Source: Pararge aegeria (lineage: Eukaryota; Arthropoda; Insecta; Lepidoptera; Nymphalidae). From it: a stretch of DNA of 64,000 nt. Below, piece by piece: positions 49,956 to 60,274 of the stretch; position 1 is the stretch's first letter, and the number at the start of each line of letters is the position of its first letter. The notes beneath the pieces were generated by a model that saw only the letters and a program-made list of their open reading frames with translations, made no database searches and had not been told where the DNA came from. The stretch covers positions 4,278,001-4,342,000 of the forward strand of contig NC_053191.1 in assembly GCF_905163445.1 (NCBI RefSeq), written 5' to 3'. Made by a program: the position numbers and the translations under genes.

Positions 49956-50399
49956 TATTTAATGTTGAACTAGACATAATTCATACTTCCGTCGCTTATA
50001 CTAGTAGATAGTTTATATGCAGCTAGCATATAAACTAGCAATCCGTACGAGGGATCCCTAAAAGTCACGTGTCAGTGATATGCACCAGCGCCTCGTCGCT
50101 GGCACTCTCTATAGGGCGTTTCTTAAACGCCGAATTATTATTTGACTTTACGTAACTACTTGAAATTTCTTTTAAATTTTTTTTACTTTGATTAATACAC
50201 TATATAATATATAGGACACATAAACTGGGTCACCTTGGAAGACGCAAGGAAAGTCATCTATTGGAACACTGTTATGTCATAAGTTAATCCTTAAATTCCA
50301 TTTCTTTTATGATTAAGTTACGTTATTTATAAAATATAGGCATGTCAAGTTATTAAAATGGTTATATTAATTGGTGTTTTTATTTTGTAATATAAGTTG

Positions 50400-50690
50400 C
50401 TGTGGTTTATTTCCACCATCCCATTAAAGTTATTCCCGATAATGACCACGCTGGGCATGTGTGTTGGTCATCGCAGGGCTAGACTGATCGCTGCGGCGTC
50501 GCTGCTGCCCGACACCGGTCTGTGCCATTTGTTTAGCCTAGCCAATTCGACATTAAAAGCGTCGGATCTGGTAGCCGCTGGATCGAAGCAGCACGAAACC
50601 TTGTAATTTGGATCTCCCTACAAAAGACATGTCCAGCAGTGGACGTCTATCGGTTAATATGATGAATATAAGTTGTACCTATACATTGAG
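50400..50690 (+). repeat. RTE-like LINE 3' coding end
   Basis: The plus strand ends 'aagacatgtccagcagtggacgtctatcgg ... atgatgaat', the classic …PAVDVYR tail of a lepidopteran RTE-type LINE. Upstream GC-rich coding-like sequence has a 69-codon frame but no intact domain. Confidence 0.6.
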
Positions 50691-50740
50691 TTTATAGCTG
50701 CTGATCGCGACTTCCAGTACTATTTCCAGGATGAGAATTA

Positions 50741-51277
50741 GGGGGCGTCCATAAATTACGTGAGGTGTTTTTTTAAATTTTCTGCCCCTCCCTCCCCCCC
50801 TGGTGAGATGTCGTGAGATTTCATTCAACCCCCTCCCCCATCCCCCAATCTCACGTGAGATTTTTCAAAATGTGAGTTTCTTACGTAAACGCGTTGGATT
50901 GTTATTGTAATAAGAAGAAAACAAAGGACGGGTTACACTGTACCGTAAATTCAGATTAAATTGAGCTATTTGGTATAAAACAAATATGGTGGTTTGACAG
51001 TGAGTAAATGTATAACGTCGAAGTATGAATGAAATTATTTTCTTTCGAACGAATTAATAAATGATCTTAATCGTATTACGATTACGCTTAAGATAAAATC
51101 TTAAGCATGTACAATCTGGATTAAATGGACCAAAATAGTATAATTTATTTTGTTTCAATCAGAAAAAAAATTGCGTGATATTTGCCGAGACCCCCCTCTC
51201 TCCAACGTAAGATTAGATGAGATTTGACTCGACCCCCTCCCCCCCTTAAACACCTCACGTAATTTATGGACGCCCCC
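50741..51277. mobile_element. MITE with 30-bp perfect TIRs and TTA target duplication
   Basis: Left end GGGGGCGTCCATAAATTACG continuing through TGAGGTGTTT. The right end is its exact reverse complement for 30 bp. TTA flanks both sides (50738-50740 and 51278-51280). A 3-bp TWA duplication and G-rich ends suit the PIF/Harbinger superfamily. The interior carries C-runs near both ends ('ccctcccccc', 'cccctccccccc') and no transposase. Confidence 0.85.
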
Positions 51278-51940
51278 TTATAAAGTATTCTGAGATCGGT
51301 TTATATAAACGTACCTAACAAAGCTTTTCATGCAGTGGTACTTCCTATTTATAAACAAACAGACATTATTTCTTGGTCAAATTGTATTTATACAAAACAT
51401 TTTGTTATAATATCTGCCATCCTCTTAGAAACTTTACGACCACTTAGGAACTCTCGTATTTATAATATCTGTCTCAGAGGCAAAAGGTACGTACAACAAT
51501 AAGATCCGTCTCCGATGCAAAATATCTCTGCCACCTATTACGCCAAAAAGCTGCGATCTTGGGCGATAGGTTTTAACTCAGCTGCCGCAACTTAATAGAT
51601 ACTTATTCACTGGTAGGCAACTAGATAGTATTTAAACTGTCTATCGTAACCTTAAAACTTTAACTTTTCTTTTGGAGGTAATCGCCAAAAATTATTATAT
51701 CGATCGCTCTAAGTTCAACCCTTTAACTATTAACCCAATAAACTATATAAAGGAGTCCTTAGGGCCTGCGCACAACTCGTTTTCACTTTTCAGTCACCCA
51801 CCCACTCACAAGAAACGCAGTTGTAGATCTTTTCACACCTCTATAAATTCAAATACGAGTGTATACCTATATATACATAGATTTAGTTTTTACTTATATT
51901 GGGAATCCTCAAAGACTTGTGCCGATGTTTTTTTTATTCC
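51278..51940. other. Unassigned intergenic stretch
   Basis: No repeat family or gene recognised. A 95-codon frame at 51672-51959 lacks any motif and runs into repeat C. Confidence 0.4.
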
Positions 51941-51944
51941 ATTA

Positions 51945-52170
51945 CAAGTGAGACCTTGACTGCAGTCTTATCTGGGGTAAAGTTATAAAGAAGTCCAAGA
52001 TGGAAGCAGGCTAACTTGTTAGGAGTATGGCAGATATACCTACAACCTAACCTAACGTATCGTAACGTTTCTACGCAAATCATACCGGAACGCTAGATCG
52101 CTTGGCGGCACCTCCTTGTCGGTAGGGTGTTAACTAGCTACAGCAAAGCCAGACCTGAATGCCAATTGTG
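51945..52170 (-). repeat. Dispersed repeat C, copy 3
   Basis: 'tgcagtcttatctggggtaa ... ggcaggctaacttg ... accggaacgctagatcgc ... ccttgtcggtagggtg', the reverse of the copy at 53580. Confidence 0.65.
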
Positions 52171-52289
52171 AGGTTTTCTACCTACGTTTAATTATTCGAT
52201 CACGTAAAAGTAAACTACGTTTTATATACTGGAAAACCGTACTGTCTCTAGTATTTAACTACCGCTAGATCGAATAAGTAAAACTATTT

Positions 52290-52520
52290 GACAGCAGATC
52301 GGCGCAGTGTACTTTCTGAGTCCAAGGCCGTGGGTTCGATTTCCACAACTGGAAAATGTTTGTTGATGAACATTAATGTGTTTCAGTGTCTGGGTGTTTG
52401 TCTGTATTTTATGAGTATTTATGTAAGTATATTATTTATAGAAAATATCTTAGTACCCATGACACAAGCTACGCTCACTTTGGGGCTAGATGGCGATGTG
52501 TGTATTGTCGTAGTACATAT
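52290..52520 (+). repeat. SINE-A copy 5
   Basis: 'gatcggcgcagtg' head (shortened), GTGGGTTCGATTTCCACAA, 'cagtgtctgggtg', 'ggggctagatggcgatgtg'. Open frames across it are spurious. Confidence 0.9.
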
Positions 52521-52789
52521 ATTATTTATTTTATTTAGAAACTCACAACTGGCACTAAGTCCAGTGGCTAGTGGCGTTCATTGCGGGTATGCACAGGGTA
52601 TGCAGATGATATTAAATGAAAAGAATCGTCGGTACGAGTTAAAAAAACTTAGCTTAGGCTTTTTATTACTCTTACAATGCCTACTCTCAAGTATTTTATA
52701 ACTGGTGCTGGAGATTTTTTACATTCTATATCATCTGCCAACTTAGTGTATAACCTGTACATACCTACCCTACCCTGTATACACGCCAC

Positions 52790-53030
52790 TGCTAGTGGCC
52801 TTTGTACAAGTTTTGCTCTGTTGCAATCGCGGGGTCGTTTTCGTATATCAAACTCTGTACCTATCGTCAAAGTAAAATGGAACTAATTACCGAGTGTAAT
52901 TAGAGTTTAGGAGTCGCCAGCCTGAGTTTGGTTTTTCAAACGTGTCAAAAGTCCGACCTTAAGAATTGTAGGCAATGACTTCTCGATTGCGAGCGAGCCA
53001 ATCTTATACTAAGACTACAGATAAAAATCT
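52790..53030. mobile_element. Inverted-repeat element H, copy 2
   Basis: The left end 'ctagtggcctttgtacaag ... ttgcaatcgcggggtcg' and the right end 'ctcgattgcgagcgagcc ... atactaagac' are imperfect inverted repeats. The central 'gtcaaagtaaaatgg' is the complement of the centre of the copy at 26385. Confidence 0.6.
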
Positions 53031-53255
53031 GATATTATACATTGATGCCGGCATTAACCTTGAGATCGCGATCGAAAGGCGCTGATCTGGGTCATCATCA
53101 TCTTCATAACTCCGAGATGATGCTGTTGATATAAAACCCTATGGTGCCGTTTTCGTTATACTTAGGTAGGTAGGTACACACAATTCTAAACTAAATCCAA
53201 GTAAGTATGTCTAAGTTAGTGGCACCCTTATCAGTACATATTATTTAAGGTTCAA

Positions 53256-53385
53256 AGGTTGTCTGGGAAAAAATCGCCTTAGCGATAAGACCGCCTTTGC
53301 ATGCAAAATGTTTTTGTTTAGTTTTTTACTGTTATTTTTTTCTTCTTCCTCTGTATCATTTATATGTGTGCATTAAAGTTTAAAA
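53256..53385 (+). repeat. Dispersed repeat F, copy 3
   Basis: 'aaggttgtctgggaaaaaatcgc ... gataagaccgccttt' then T-rich sequence to 'tatatgtgtgcattaaag', the best-preserved copy here. Confidence 0.65.
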
Positions 53386-53579
53386 CCAAAGAGTAAGTTA
53401 ACGAATAAATAATACACTCGATAAATAAGTAGGTAGGTACCTACCTACTTACTTGATGCAATTGAAAAGGGGCTTTTTCCAACTTAAATCAATAGCGGCT
53501 AGTGCCTACTGGAATGAGGTCTGTATGGTGTAATCTATAATTTATTTCAGTGCTTATACTCCACACCAAACAATTTTTG

Positions 53580-53775
53580 TCTGGCTTTGGCCGTGGCAAG
53601 TTACTACTCTACCGACAAAGACGTGCCGCTTAGCGATTTAGCGTTCCGTTGTGATGTCGCGTAGACACCGGGGTATCACTACCGTACTCCCTAACAGATT
53701 AGCCCGCTACCATCGTAGACTGCATCAGCACTTACTACCAGGTGAGCTTGCAGTCAAGGGCTAACTTGTAGTGGA
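53580..53775 (+). repeat. Dispersed repeat C, copy 4
   Basis: 'gccgtggcaagttactac ... aagacgtgccgcttagcg ... gttgtgatgtcgcgtagac ... ccaggtgagcttgcagtc', the longest copy of this family in the window. Confidence 0.7.
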
Positions 53776-53787
53776 ATAAAAAAAATA

Positions 53788-53990
53788 AAAAAACAGATCT
53801 TCGGCAATGTACTACGCACGTTTCGCTCCAAAACCTTGGCATCCTCAGGAGATGTTGACTTTACAATAAATAATTGTTTAGTAGAGTGTACATTGCCGAA
53901 GATCTGTTAGGTGTACAGCAAATTAAGCTGAATTTTCAATATATATCGTGGAATTCCGCAAAGTAACGCCTGCTTCTAACCAACAAGCCT
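53788..53990 (+). repeat. Dispersed repeat J, copy 3, with internal inverted repeat
   Basis: 'cagatcttcggcaatgtac' at about 53793 and its reverse complement at about 53889-53908 enclose about 75 bp including 'aggagatgttgactttac'. The outer part ends 'cgcctgcttctaaccaa'. Confidence 0.65.
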
Positions 53991-54431
53991 AATAAGGCCA
54001 GCGGTGAGAAACTAATGAAGAGCCAGTTTAATTAAAAAAAAAAAAAAAAACATTCTACGAGGTCTCTCCAAAACACAAAAGGAATAAGCATCTACACAAT
54101 AGGAGTCCATACAATTGCATCGAGTACTTAGTTATCGAGTGGCAATAGACTACAGTTAAGCATTGATAACTGTTCAATTAGCATTCAGTTTGAATAGACA
54201 ACAATGGCGGGCGAGCCTCAATTGAATTCATTCTCTAATGATCGAAATTGACTCGAGTTCGCTTGTTTTGTACACGGTATTCCAGTTTTGAGCTATTCAT
54301 TGATAGATTTTAGCATTCATGAATCATTTCAGTCGTCGAATATCGTGATTATTAAAATAGAAAACAATAAAATGAAACAGGCAGGCAGGTACTACGAAAA
54401 CAATAAAACCTGAAGGAACGTAAACAAAGAA

Positions 54432-54483
54432 AATCTACTACTGTTACGCTTTGCGTGTAAGCAAAGCGTCACAGTAGTAGATT
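54432..54483. repeat. 23-bp hairpin
   Basis: AATCTACTACTGTTACGCTT... pairs with its reverse complement at 22 of 23 positions around a 6-nt spacer. It directly abuts a LINE fragment. Confidence 0.9.
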
Positions 54484-54499
54484 AAAAAAAAGTGTAAGA

Positions 54500-54715
54500 T
54501 CATTTCTACAGCGCACTTGCAAATTATGGAACAATCTCCCATCTGATGTGTTTTCTCAAAAATACAAACTAGGGTTATTCAAGGGGCGGATAAACAAATT
54601 CCTTAAAAACCGGCAACGCATTGGTGGCTCCTCTGGTGCTGCAGATGTTTATGGGCGGCGGTGATCACTTATCATCAGGTGACCCACTTGCTCGTTTGCC
54701 CGCTATTCATATATA
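54500..54715 (+). pseudogene. LINE reverse-transcriptase C-terminal fragment
   Basis: The plus strand reads LWNNLPSDVFSQKYKLGLFK then GRINKFLKNRQRIGGSSGAA and DVYGRR-stop, the W-N-x-LP...FK...hL tail of a CR1/jockey-type element. Then 'gatcacttatcatcaggtgaccca' follows. 5'-truncated. Confidence 0.7.
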
Positions 54716-54868
54716 TAAAAAATAAACCGATAGATTGCTCACGGTTCTAAACGACGGTTTTAAACTTTTTCAACACACTCATAACTTGGTTCTTAATTCA
54801 TTGAGATTGTATCTGACTGCAAATTATACGTACTCGTATGTAGTCCAATTTTCTCGTAGGTAGTCTTC

Positions 54869-55036
54869 TTAGACCAGGGCGCGTTTGGAACCCTCGTAGC
54901 TTTAGTTAAGTTTACGATTGTAGTTATCGCCATCACTACTCACTGCTATGTACACATTTTGTATATAATCAACGCATCAAAAGTGCCATCTATGTGCCTA
55001 TTTGCGAATAAAGAAATATTTGACTTTGACTTTTAA
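54869..55036 (+). repeat. LINE 3' tail, repeat I copy 2
   Basis: 'gaccagggcgcgtttgga ... gtagttatcgccatcac ... cgcatcaaaagtgcc ... gaataaagaaatatttgactttgac' is a complete-looking non-LTR 3' UTR ending in a TTTGAC repeat. Confidence 0.7.
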
Positions 55037-55862
55037 TTAAAAGGCGAAACAGACCATTTTAATTTTTTTTTTCCAATAAGTTTTTTTGTGTGACTTATAA
55101 CAGTAGGTAGGTAACACATTTTGGAGAATAAATAAATTGTGCCTCCTTTAACTTAATTAATAAAAAAATTGCACTAAGAAAGTTACTGTCGAAGCTACAA
55201 ACATTTAAAAACACTAGAGATATTTTTTTACACTTTCACTTAAAATTATTACAATAATGAAAATTTATGTCTGTTACGAGATTTTATCGCAGCTGTATTT
55301 GCAAGCTCAGCTAGGAAATAGCGCTCGCTTGCGGCTTGATCTGATAATCTCGCAGTAAGGTAGTGATCAATTTAGCACATTAGTATCATAATGTACTATT
55401 ACAATTTTAAGCTTAACAATTCATATGCTTTAGGATCAAGTTATTAGGGCAGTATAAGGATCTAGTATTTAACTCTTATGCTAAGTACATACCTCCCTAT
55501 ATTTGTACACAAAGTACCTACCTACATTTCTCCGGTGGCATCGGTGTATATATACAAAACAAATGAAGCTAAATAGACAATGGACTCGTTAGTGAAGGAA
55601 CTCTTCCCGTAGAGTGTCATTCTACAAGTGCGTAGACTCGGCGTTCGTCTCTTTAGCGTACATGCTTTAAATAACCTTAACACAAGGGCTTAAGGTTTAA
55701 AATGTATAGAATGAATTTCAATCTTCAACGAGATGAGGGGGTTACCAGAATCCAGATGGATAAGTTTAAAGTATACGTATATAAATGTATGAAAGTTTTT
55801 ATAAAGCACATGACGTGTGCATGCATAAGTATTAAGAACTTGAGAAGGTTACATGGTAAATA
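55037..55862. other. Unassigned intergenic stretch
   Basis: AT-rich, with no gene, splice-bounded frame or repeat recognised. Confidence 0.4.
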
Positions 55863-56430
55863 AGTTCAAATCAAATCAAATCAAATCAAATCGTTTATTT
55901 GCAGATTGGTATTACATTGTTGGTAGGTACACAAAACATAGGGACAAACAATCCGCCTTAGATGGCATGCAAAAAATATATATGATCGTACAATAATTAT
56001 ACAATAATAATACTATCTTAAATCAATCGATATTATTAAAATAAGAATAAAATTTAAGAGTGATATCAAAAGTACAAATATTATTATTCATGTCAAATTA
56101 TAATCACTGTAAATGTCAAACCTATAATATTGTGTCTGTTAAATATTCTTGGATGGTATAATAACATTTCCCAATAAGTAATTTTTTTATCTTATCTTTA
56201 AAATCTACAAGATTTATGTTTCTGTTGGCTAGTGACGCTGGCAATTTGTTGTATATTTTAGGCGCCATAATGAAAATACTATTCCCAAATAACGCTGTGG
56301 AATGTGGCTTATACAATAATTTATTTTTCCTGCGTTCGCTATCACTATATGTAAACAAGTGATTGTTTTTTTTGATAAATATCAGAACTTCATAAATATA
56401 CAAACAAGGACAAGTTAGTATTTTCATTTT
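55863..56430 (-). pseudogene. CR1/jockey-type LINE 3' end with (GATTT)n tail
   Basis: The minus-strand frame at 56122-56427 contains SIFIMAPKIYNKLPASLANR then NINLVDFKDKIKKLLIGKCY and YTIQEYL. This is the conserved C-terminal tail of non-LTR reverse transcriptases (F-M-x-P-K-x-YN-x-LP ... FK..L). A 3' UTR follows, ending at (CAAAT)n on the plus strand at 55865-55890, the simple-repeat end such elements carry. The 5' part is missing. Confidence 0.8.
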
Positions 56431-56589
56431 CTCAAAATACGGTTTACACGTATCTCGTAGTTTTTTAAATACTTAGATATTTACTTGGTCCACACACCTA
56501 CGTTACTGAAGAATCTATACTTAACTTGCAGACTGGGTATTTTCGTTAAGATAATTTTATTAAATTACTTAGTTGTATAATATTAGTAG

Positions 56590-56697
56590 TCGTCACCATC
56601 ATAGTCATCAGCAGCCTATTAACGTGCTACAGCTGAGCAGATTTTAGAGCATAGACCCACCACGCTGCTCCAATGCGGGTTGGTGGGCTTCAAAGAC
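56590..56697 (+). repeat. Dispersed repeat G fragment
   Basis: 'catcatagtcatcagcagcc ... gagcatagacccaccacgctgctccaatgcggg', the same block as at 25670. Confidence 0.55.
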
Positions 56698-56875
56698 TAG
56701 TTTAACAATCAAGTTATAATTACTTTACTTGCTCTCCGGGGCACGAAAGTTCATAATTATCGACTCATTATCGACCCACTATAGAGCACCGGTCTCCTCG
56801 TGGCCCGGGCGTCTAGCAAAGCAAACAAGAGGGACATGCCGTGGTGGTTCTTAGTTTGGGTATACCCCCTTTAGC

Positions 56876-57088
56876 TTTCCGAAGTCAATGCCGTGGGTTC
56901 GATTCCCACAACTGGAAAATGCTTGTGTGTGAACACAAATGTTCTTCGTTGTCTGGGTGTTTCTCTGTATTTTATAAGTATTTATGTATATTATTCATAA
57001 AAATATTCATCAGTCATCTTAGTACCTATAACACAAGCTACCCTTACTTTGGGTCTAGATGGCGATGTGTGTATTGTTGTGGTATATT
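56876..57088 (+). repeat. SINE-A copy 6, head lost
   Basis: It starts inside the tRNA-like head ('ccgaagtcaatgccg'), then GTGGGTTCGATTCCCACAA, 'ttgtctgggtgtttc', 'gggtctagatggcgatgtg'. Confidence 0.88.
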
Positions 57089-57245
57089 TATTTATTATTT
57101 ATTTAATTGACTTGATTATTGGCATAGAGTTAGTTGAGAGAACGGGGAGTGACATATTCTACTTTTTAACCCAGGAAAACAAACATTTCTCACGGGATTT
57201 GCAAAAAACCCTAATAAACGTGGGTAATAGCTTGTAATATTTTAA

Positions 57246-57656
57246 ACTAGCTGTTGCCCGCGACTTCGTCTGCGTTTGATTTTGTTTTTTGATGTGGCAT
57301 TAAATATAGTTGTAGATCTTAAACAAAATTTAACATATTCAGTATCGCTAAGCCTTTAATGAGGGGTTTGCTGCTTTCTGCTGAGGAGTTCTGTCCTCTA
57401 TCTCCAACCACAGTTTGGGCATAATTAAACACATATTATAACCTCTTAAATCGGTTATAATTTAAGGGAGTTATGGTGTAAAATCGTCTAACACTCATCT
57501 CCTCACCCAAAGGAACCGATCCTAATGTCGGGATAAGCAGTGTACTATATTACTTCCACAGTTCCAAGAATATGTGTACAAAGTTTTATGAAAATCGGTT
57601 AAGTAGTTTTTGCGTGAAAGCGTAACAAACAAACTTACATTCACATTTATAATATT
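57246..57656 (+). repeat. Dispersed repeat D, tandem unit 1
   Basis: It starts ACTAGCTGTTGCCCGCGA and ends 'gcgtaacaaacaaactta ... tataatatt', joining the next unit with no spacer. Confidence 0.8.
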
Positions 57657-58095
57657 ACTAGCTGTTGCCCGCGACTTCGTCTGCGTTTGATTTTGTTTTT
57701 TGATGTGGCATTAAATTTAGTTGTTGATCTAAAAAAAATATTCAGTATCGCTAAGCCTTAAATGAGGGGTTTGCTGCTGTCTGCTGAGGAGTTCTGTCCT
57801 CTATCTCCAACCAGAGTTTAGGCAAAATTAAACACATATGACCTCTATAGTACAAAAATAATTATTTAAATCGGTTATATATTGTCGGATTTCTGGTGTA
57901 AAATCGTCAAACACTCATCCTCTCTCACAAAGGAACCGAGCTTAATGTCAGGATAAAAAGTATCCTATATTACTTCTAACACTTCCAAAAATATGTGTAC
58001 AAAGTTTCATGAGGATCGGTTAAGTAGTTTTTGCGTGAAAGCGTAACAAACAAACTTCCATTGACATTTAGGTATAATATTAGTAAGAAAGTAAG
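57657..58095 (+). repeat. Dispersed repeat D, tandem unit 2
   Basis: Head-to-tail copy of the preceding unit. It shares 'tgaggggtttgctgct', 'gaggagttctgtcctctatc' and 'ggttaagtagtttttgcgtg' at matching offsets, with small indels and substitutions throughout. Confidence 0.8.
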
Positions 58096-58109
58096 GATAA
58101 GGATATTCT

Positions 58110-58316
58110 AAATATATATAATAATATATAAATATAAATAAATGCGAAAGTCTTTGATTGTCCTTCCTTCACGTCGTAATTAAGCAATCAATTAACTTGA
58201 TTTTGGGCTAGGCAACTTAATTCCAGGATAACCAACAGTTCCCACGGGATTGGTAAAACACTTTAATAAACGCGGCTTGTTAATAACAGCCTTTGGTCCA
58301 GGCAACAGCTAGTTTT
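58110..58316 (+). repeat. Repeat fragment with 'gcaacagctagt' end
   Basis: 'aaataaatgcgaaagtc ... taattaagcaatcaattaac ... caacagttcccacggga ... caggcaacagctag'. A related end piece ('aggaaaacaaacatttctcacggg') lies at 57170-57235 just before the tandem pair. Confidence 0.5.
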
Positions 58317-58444
58317 TAATAATGAAAAACATTTGCTCCACGATGTTTTCCTATAGTGAATAAATACTCTTAAACAAATAACTAAGTATACATCGTCACA
58401 AAAAATCACATTTATAACCATAACATCGGCTTTATGTACATTTA

Positions 58445-58692
58445 GACAGCCGATTGGCACAGTGGGCAGCGACCCTGTTTTCTGTGCCCAAGGCCGTGGG
58501 TTCGATGCCCACATCTGGATAAATGTTTGTGTAATGAACATTAATGTTTTTCAGTGTCTGGGTGTTTATCTTTATATTATAAGTATTTATGTGTGTTATA
58601 TTCATAAAAATATTCATCAGCTATCTTAGTACTATAACACAAGCTACGCTTACTTTGGGGCTAAATGGCGATCTGTGTATTGTCATAGTATA
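58445..58692 (+). repeat. SINE-A copy 7, full length
   Basis: 'cagccgattggcacagtgggcag' A-box head, GTGGGTTCGATGCCCACAT, 'cagtgtctgggtgtttatc', 'ggggctaaatggcgat'. With the copy at 26945 it best defines the family. Confidence 0.92.
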
Positions 58693-59378
58693 TTTACTTT
58701 TTTACTTATAAAGTCAAATGAGGACCGGAGTACTATTGCAAAAGAGCATATCCTTAGTTAACGATAATATTAAATTCACTCGTCCGTTCACACTCACACC
58801 CATACACGTGTTAATGTAATGTCAAATCATTACACTAAGTGTAATTTTTTTTAGATTAATTGATATTAAAATAGTTTTTGTAAATCCTCTTTATACGAGT
58901 ACGTGGTGTCCAAGTAGACAGTGGCGTATGCTTTATACATGCACAAATAGGTCAAATGAGGACACTATTACAGGACACTCGCCCGTTCACACGCACACCC
59001 ATACACGTGTTAATGTAAAATCAAAAAAAAATACACTAAGTGCTAGTGTAATTTTTTTTAGATTAATTAATTTATCCTTATACGTGGTGTCCAACTTAAA
59101 CTAAAAATTATGTAACTCTTAGAGGAGGGGTATTTTTCCATTTTATGCCATCTTCCTGCTTCATGCCTACCCTTTCCAACTACCCTTGGATACTTACCTA
59201 CTACTAGCCTACTAATATTTGCTAATACCTACTTATCACCAGCATCATGTCGCGAAATTTAATTATTCATCATTTATAGTCACCATTTTGAGTAAATATT
59301 AGGCGTTGTTTAACGCTTTCATACAATACTGCTATTACAATTTCGGGATAAAAAGTTGCTAATTATATATTTTTTCAT
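58693..59378. other. Intergenic, with a local direct duplication
   Basis: A segment near 58785-58860 ('cgttcacactcacacccatacacgtgttaatgtaa ... actaagtgtaattttttttaga') recurs at about 58983-59062. Together with 'gtcaaatgagga' before each, this marks a direct repeat about 190 bp apart. No gene recognised. Confidence 0.6.
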
Positions 59379-59442
59379 ACAAACTAATTTAAACCGTTCT
59401 AAGTGTATAAGTAAACACTTAGAACGGTTTAAATTAGTTTGT
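59379..59442. repeat. Perfect 28-bp hairpin
   Basis: Arms 59379-59406 and 59415-59442 are exact reverse complements around an 8-nt spacer (ATAAGTAA). Confidence 0.95.
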
Positions 59443-60111
59443 AAACTGACAACCCTATTGAAGATAAAATACCGACACGTGCATAGTACCTACGCAACGC
59501 GACGCGAACCTAATAAAGTGGAGTACTTGATTTTACTTTTGCATTTGATGTTAGGGTTTTATCTGATTTTTTTAAGTAAAAACTATGGCAATGGTTAACT
59601 CAAAAACTATTAGCGCTTCGGTTTCGCAGATAAGTCTCAGAGACAGTAAATAATGTACCTTTAAAGAATCTGAATAATAATTCGGTTTTCATTTACGCGT
59701 AGTATAGATTAAAAATATAGCAGGTAGGTTAGATAGACAAACAATATTCTATATATTTCATGGTATATATTTTATATAGATTCTATTTGAGTTACATTCC
59801 TATACTTTTGTTTACTCCAGCGATAGGTATATATTAAGTAGGTGCAATATACAAGGAAACTACTTATGTTTCCTATTGCATGCACGTAACCTATTTCATA
59901 TAATCTGCTTAGTAGTGGACAATATCAAAAACTTCCGGAGTTTGCAAGCTGACCTGTTTCCAAAGTTTTTACGTAGAACAGAATAGAAATACATACCTAC
60001 CTAAAACATGTTTATATCGATTGCCACTTTTACGCGACAAGGATGGCATGTTACAAAAAATAAGATTTTTTAGCTACCCATAAACCTTATTAATGAAACA
60101 AAATGAGGACG

Positions 60112-60117
60112 TTTATT
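60112..60117 (-). terminator. Candidate poly(A) signal for the ADGF gene
   Basis: AATAAA on the minus strand, about 160 nt after the stop codon at 60275. Confidence 0.45.
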
Positions 60118-60274
60118 GAAAATATATGAAACCTAAGGGAAGGAAAGAAAATGTGACGTTTTGTGCAGTCCTTTTTGTTTTGGAATGTATGCAAGTCATC
60201 AATATCACAAATAAGCGATATGTCAAAGAAGAAATAACACACTTCTTGCTCTAAAAATATTTATATATATATAC

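Noticed and set aside
52288..52701. 137-codon plus-strand frame
   Set aside because: It is the translation of a SINE-A copy plus flank. The same peptide pieces appear at every SINE-A copy.
55863..55893. (CAAAT)n tract considered as a possible tandem-repeat array or CRISPR-like array
   Set aside because: It is five to six copies of a 5-mer at the 3' end of a LINE. There are no spacers.
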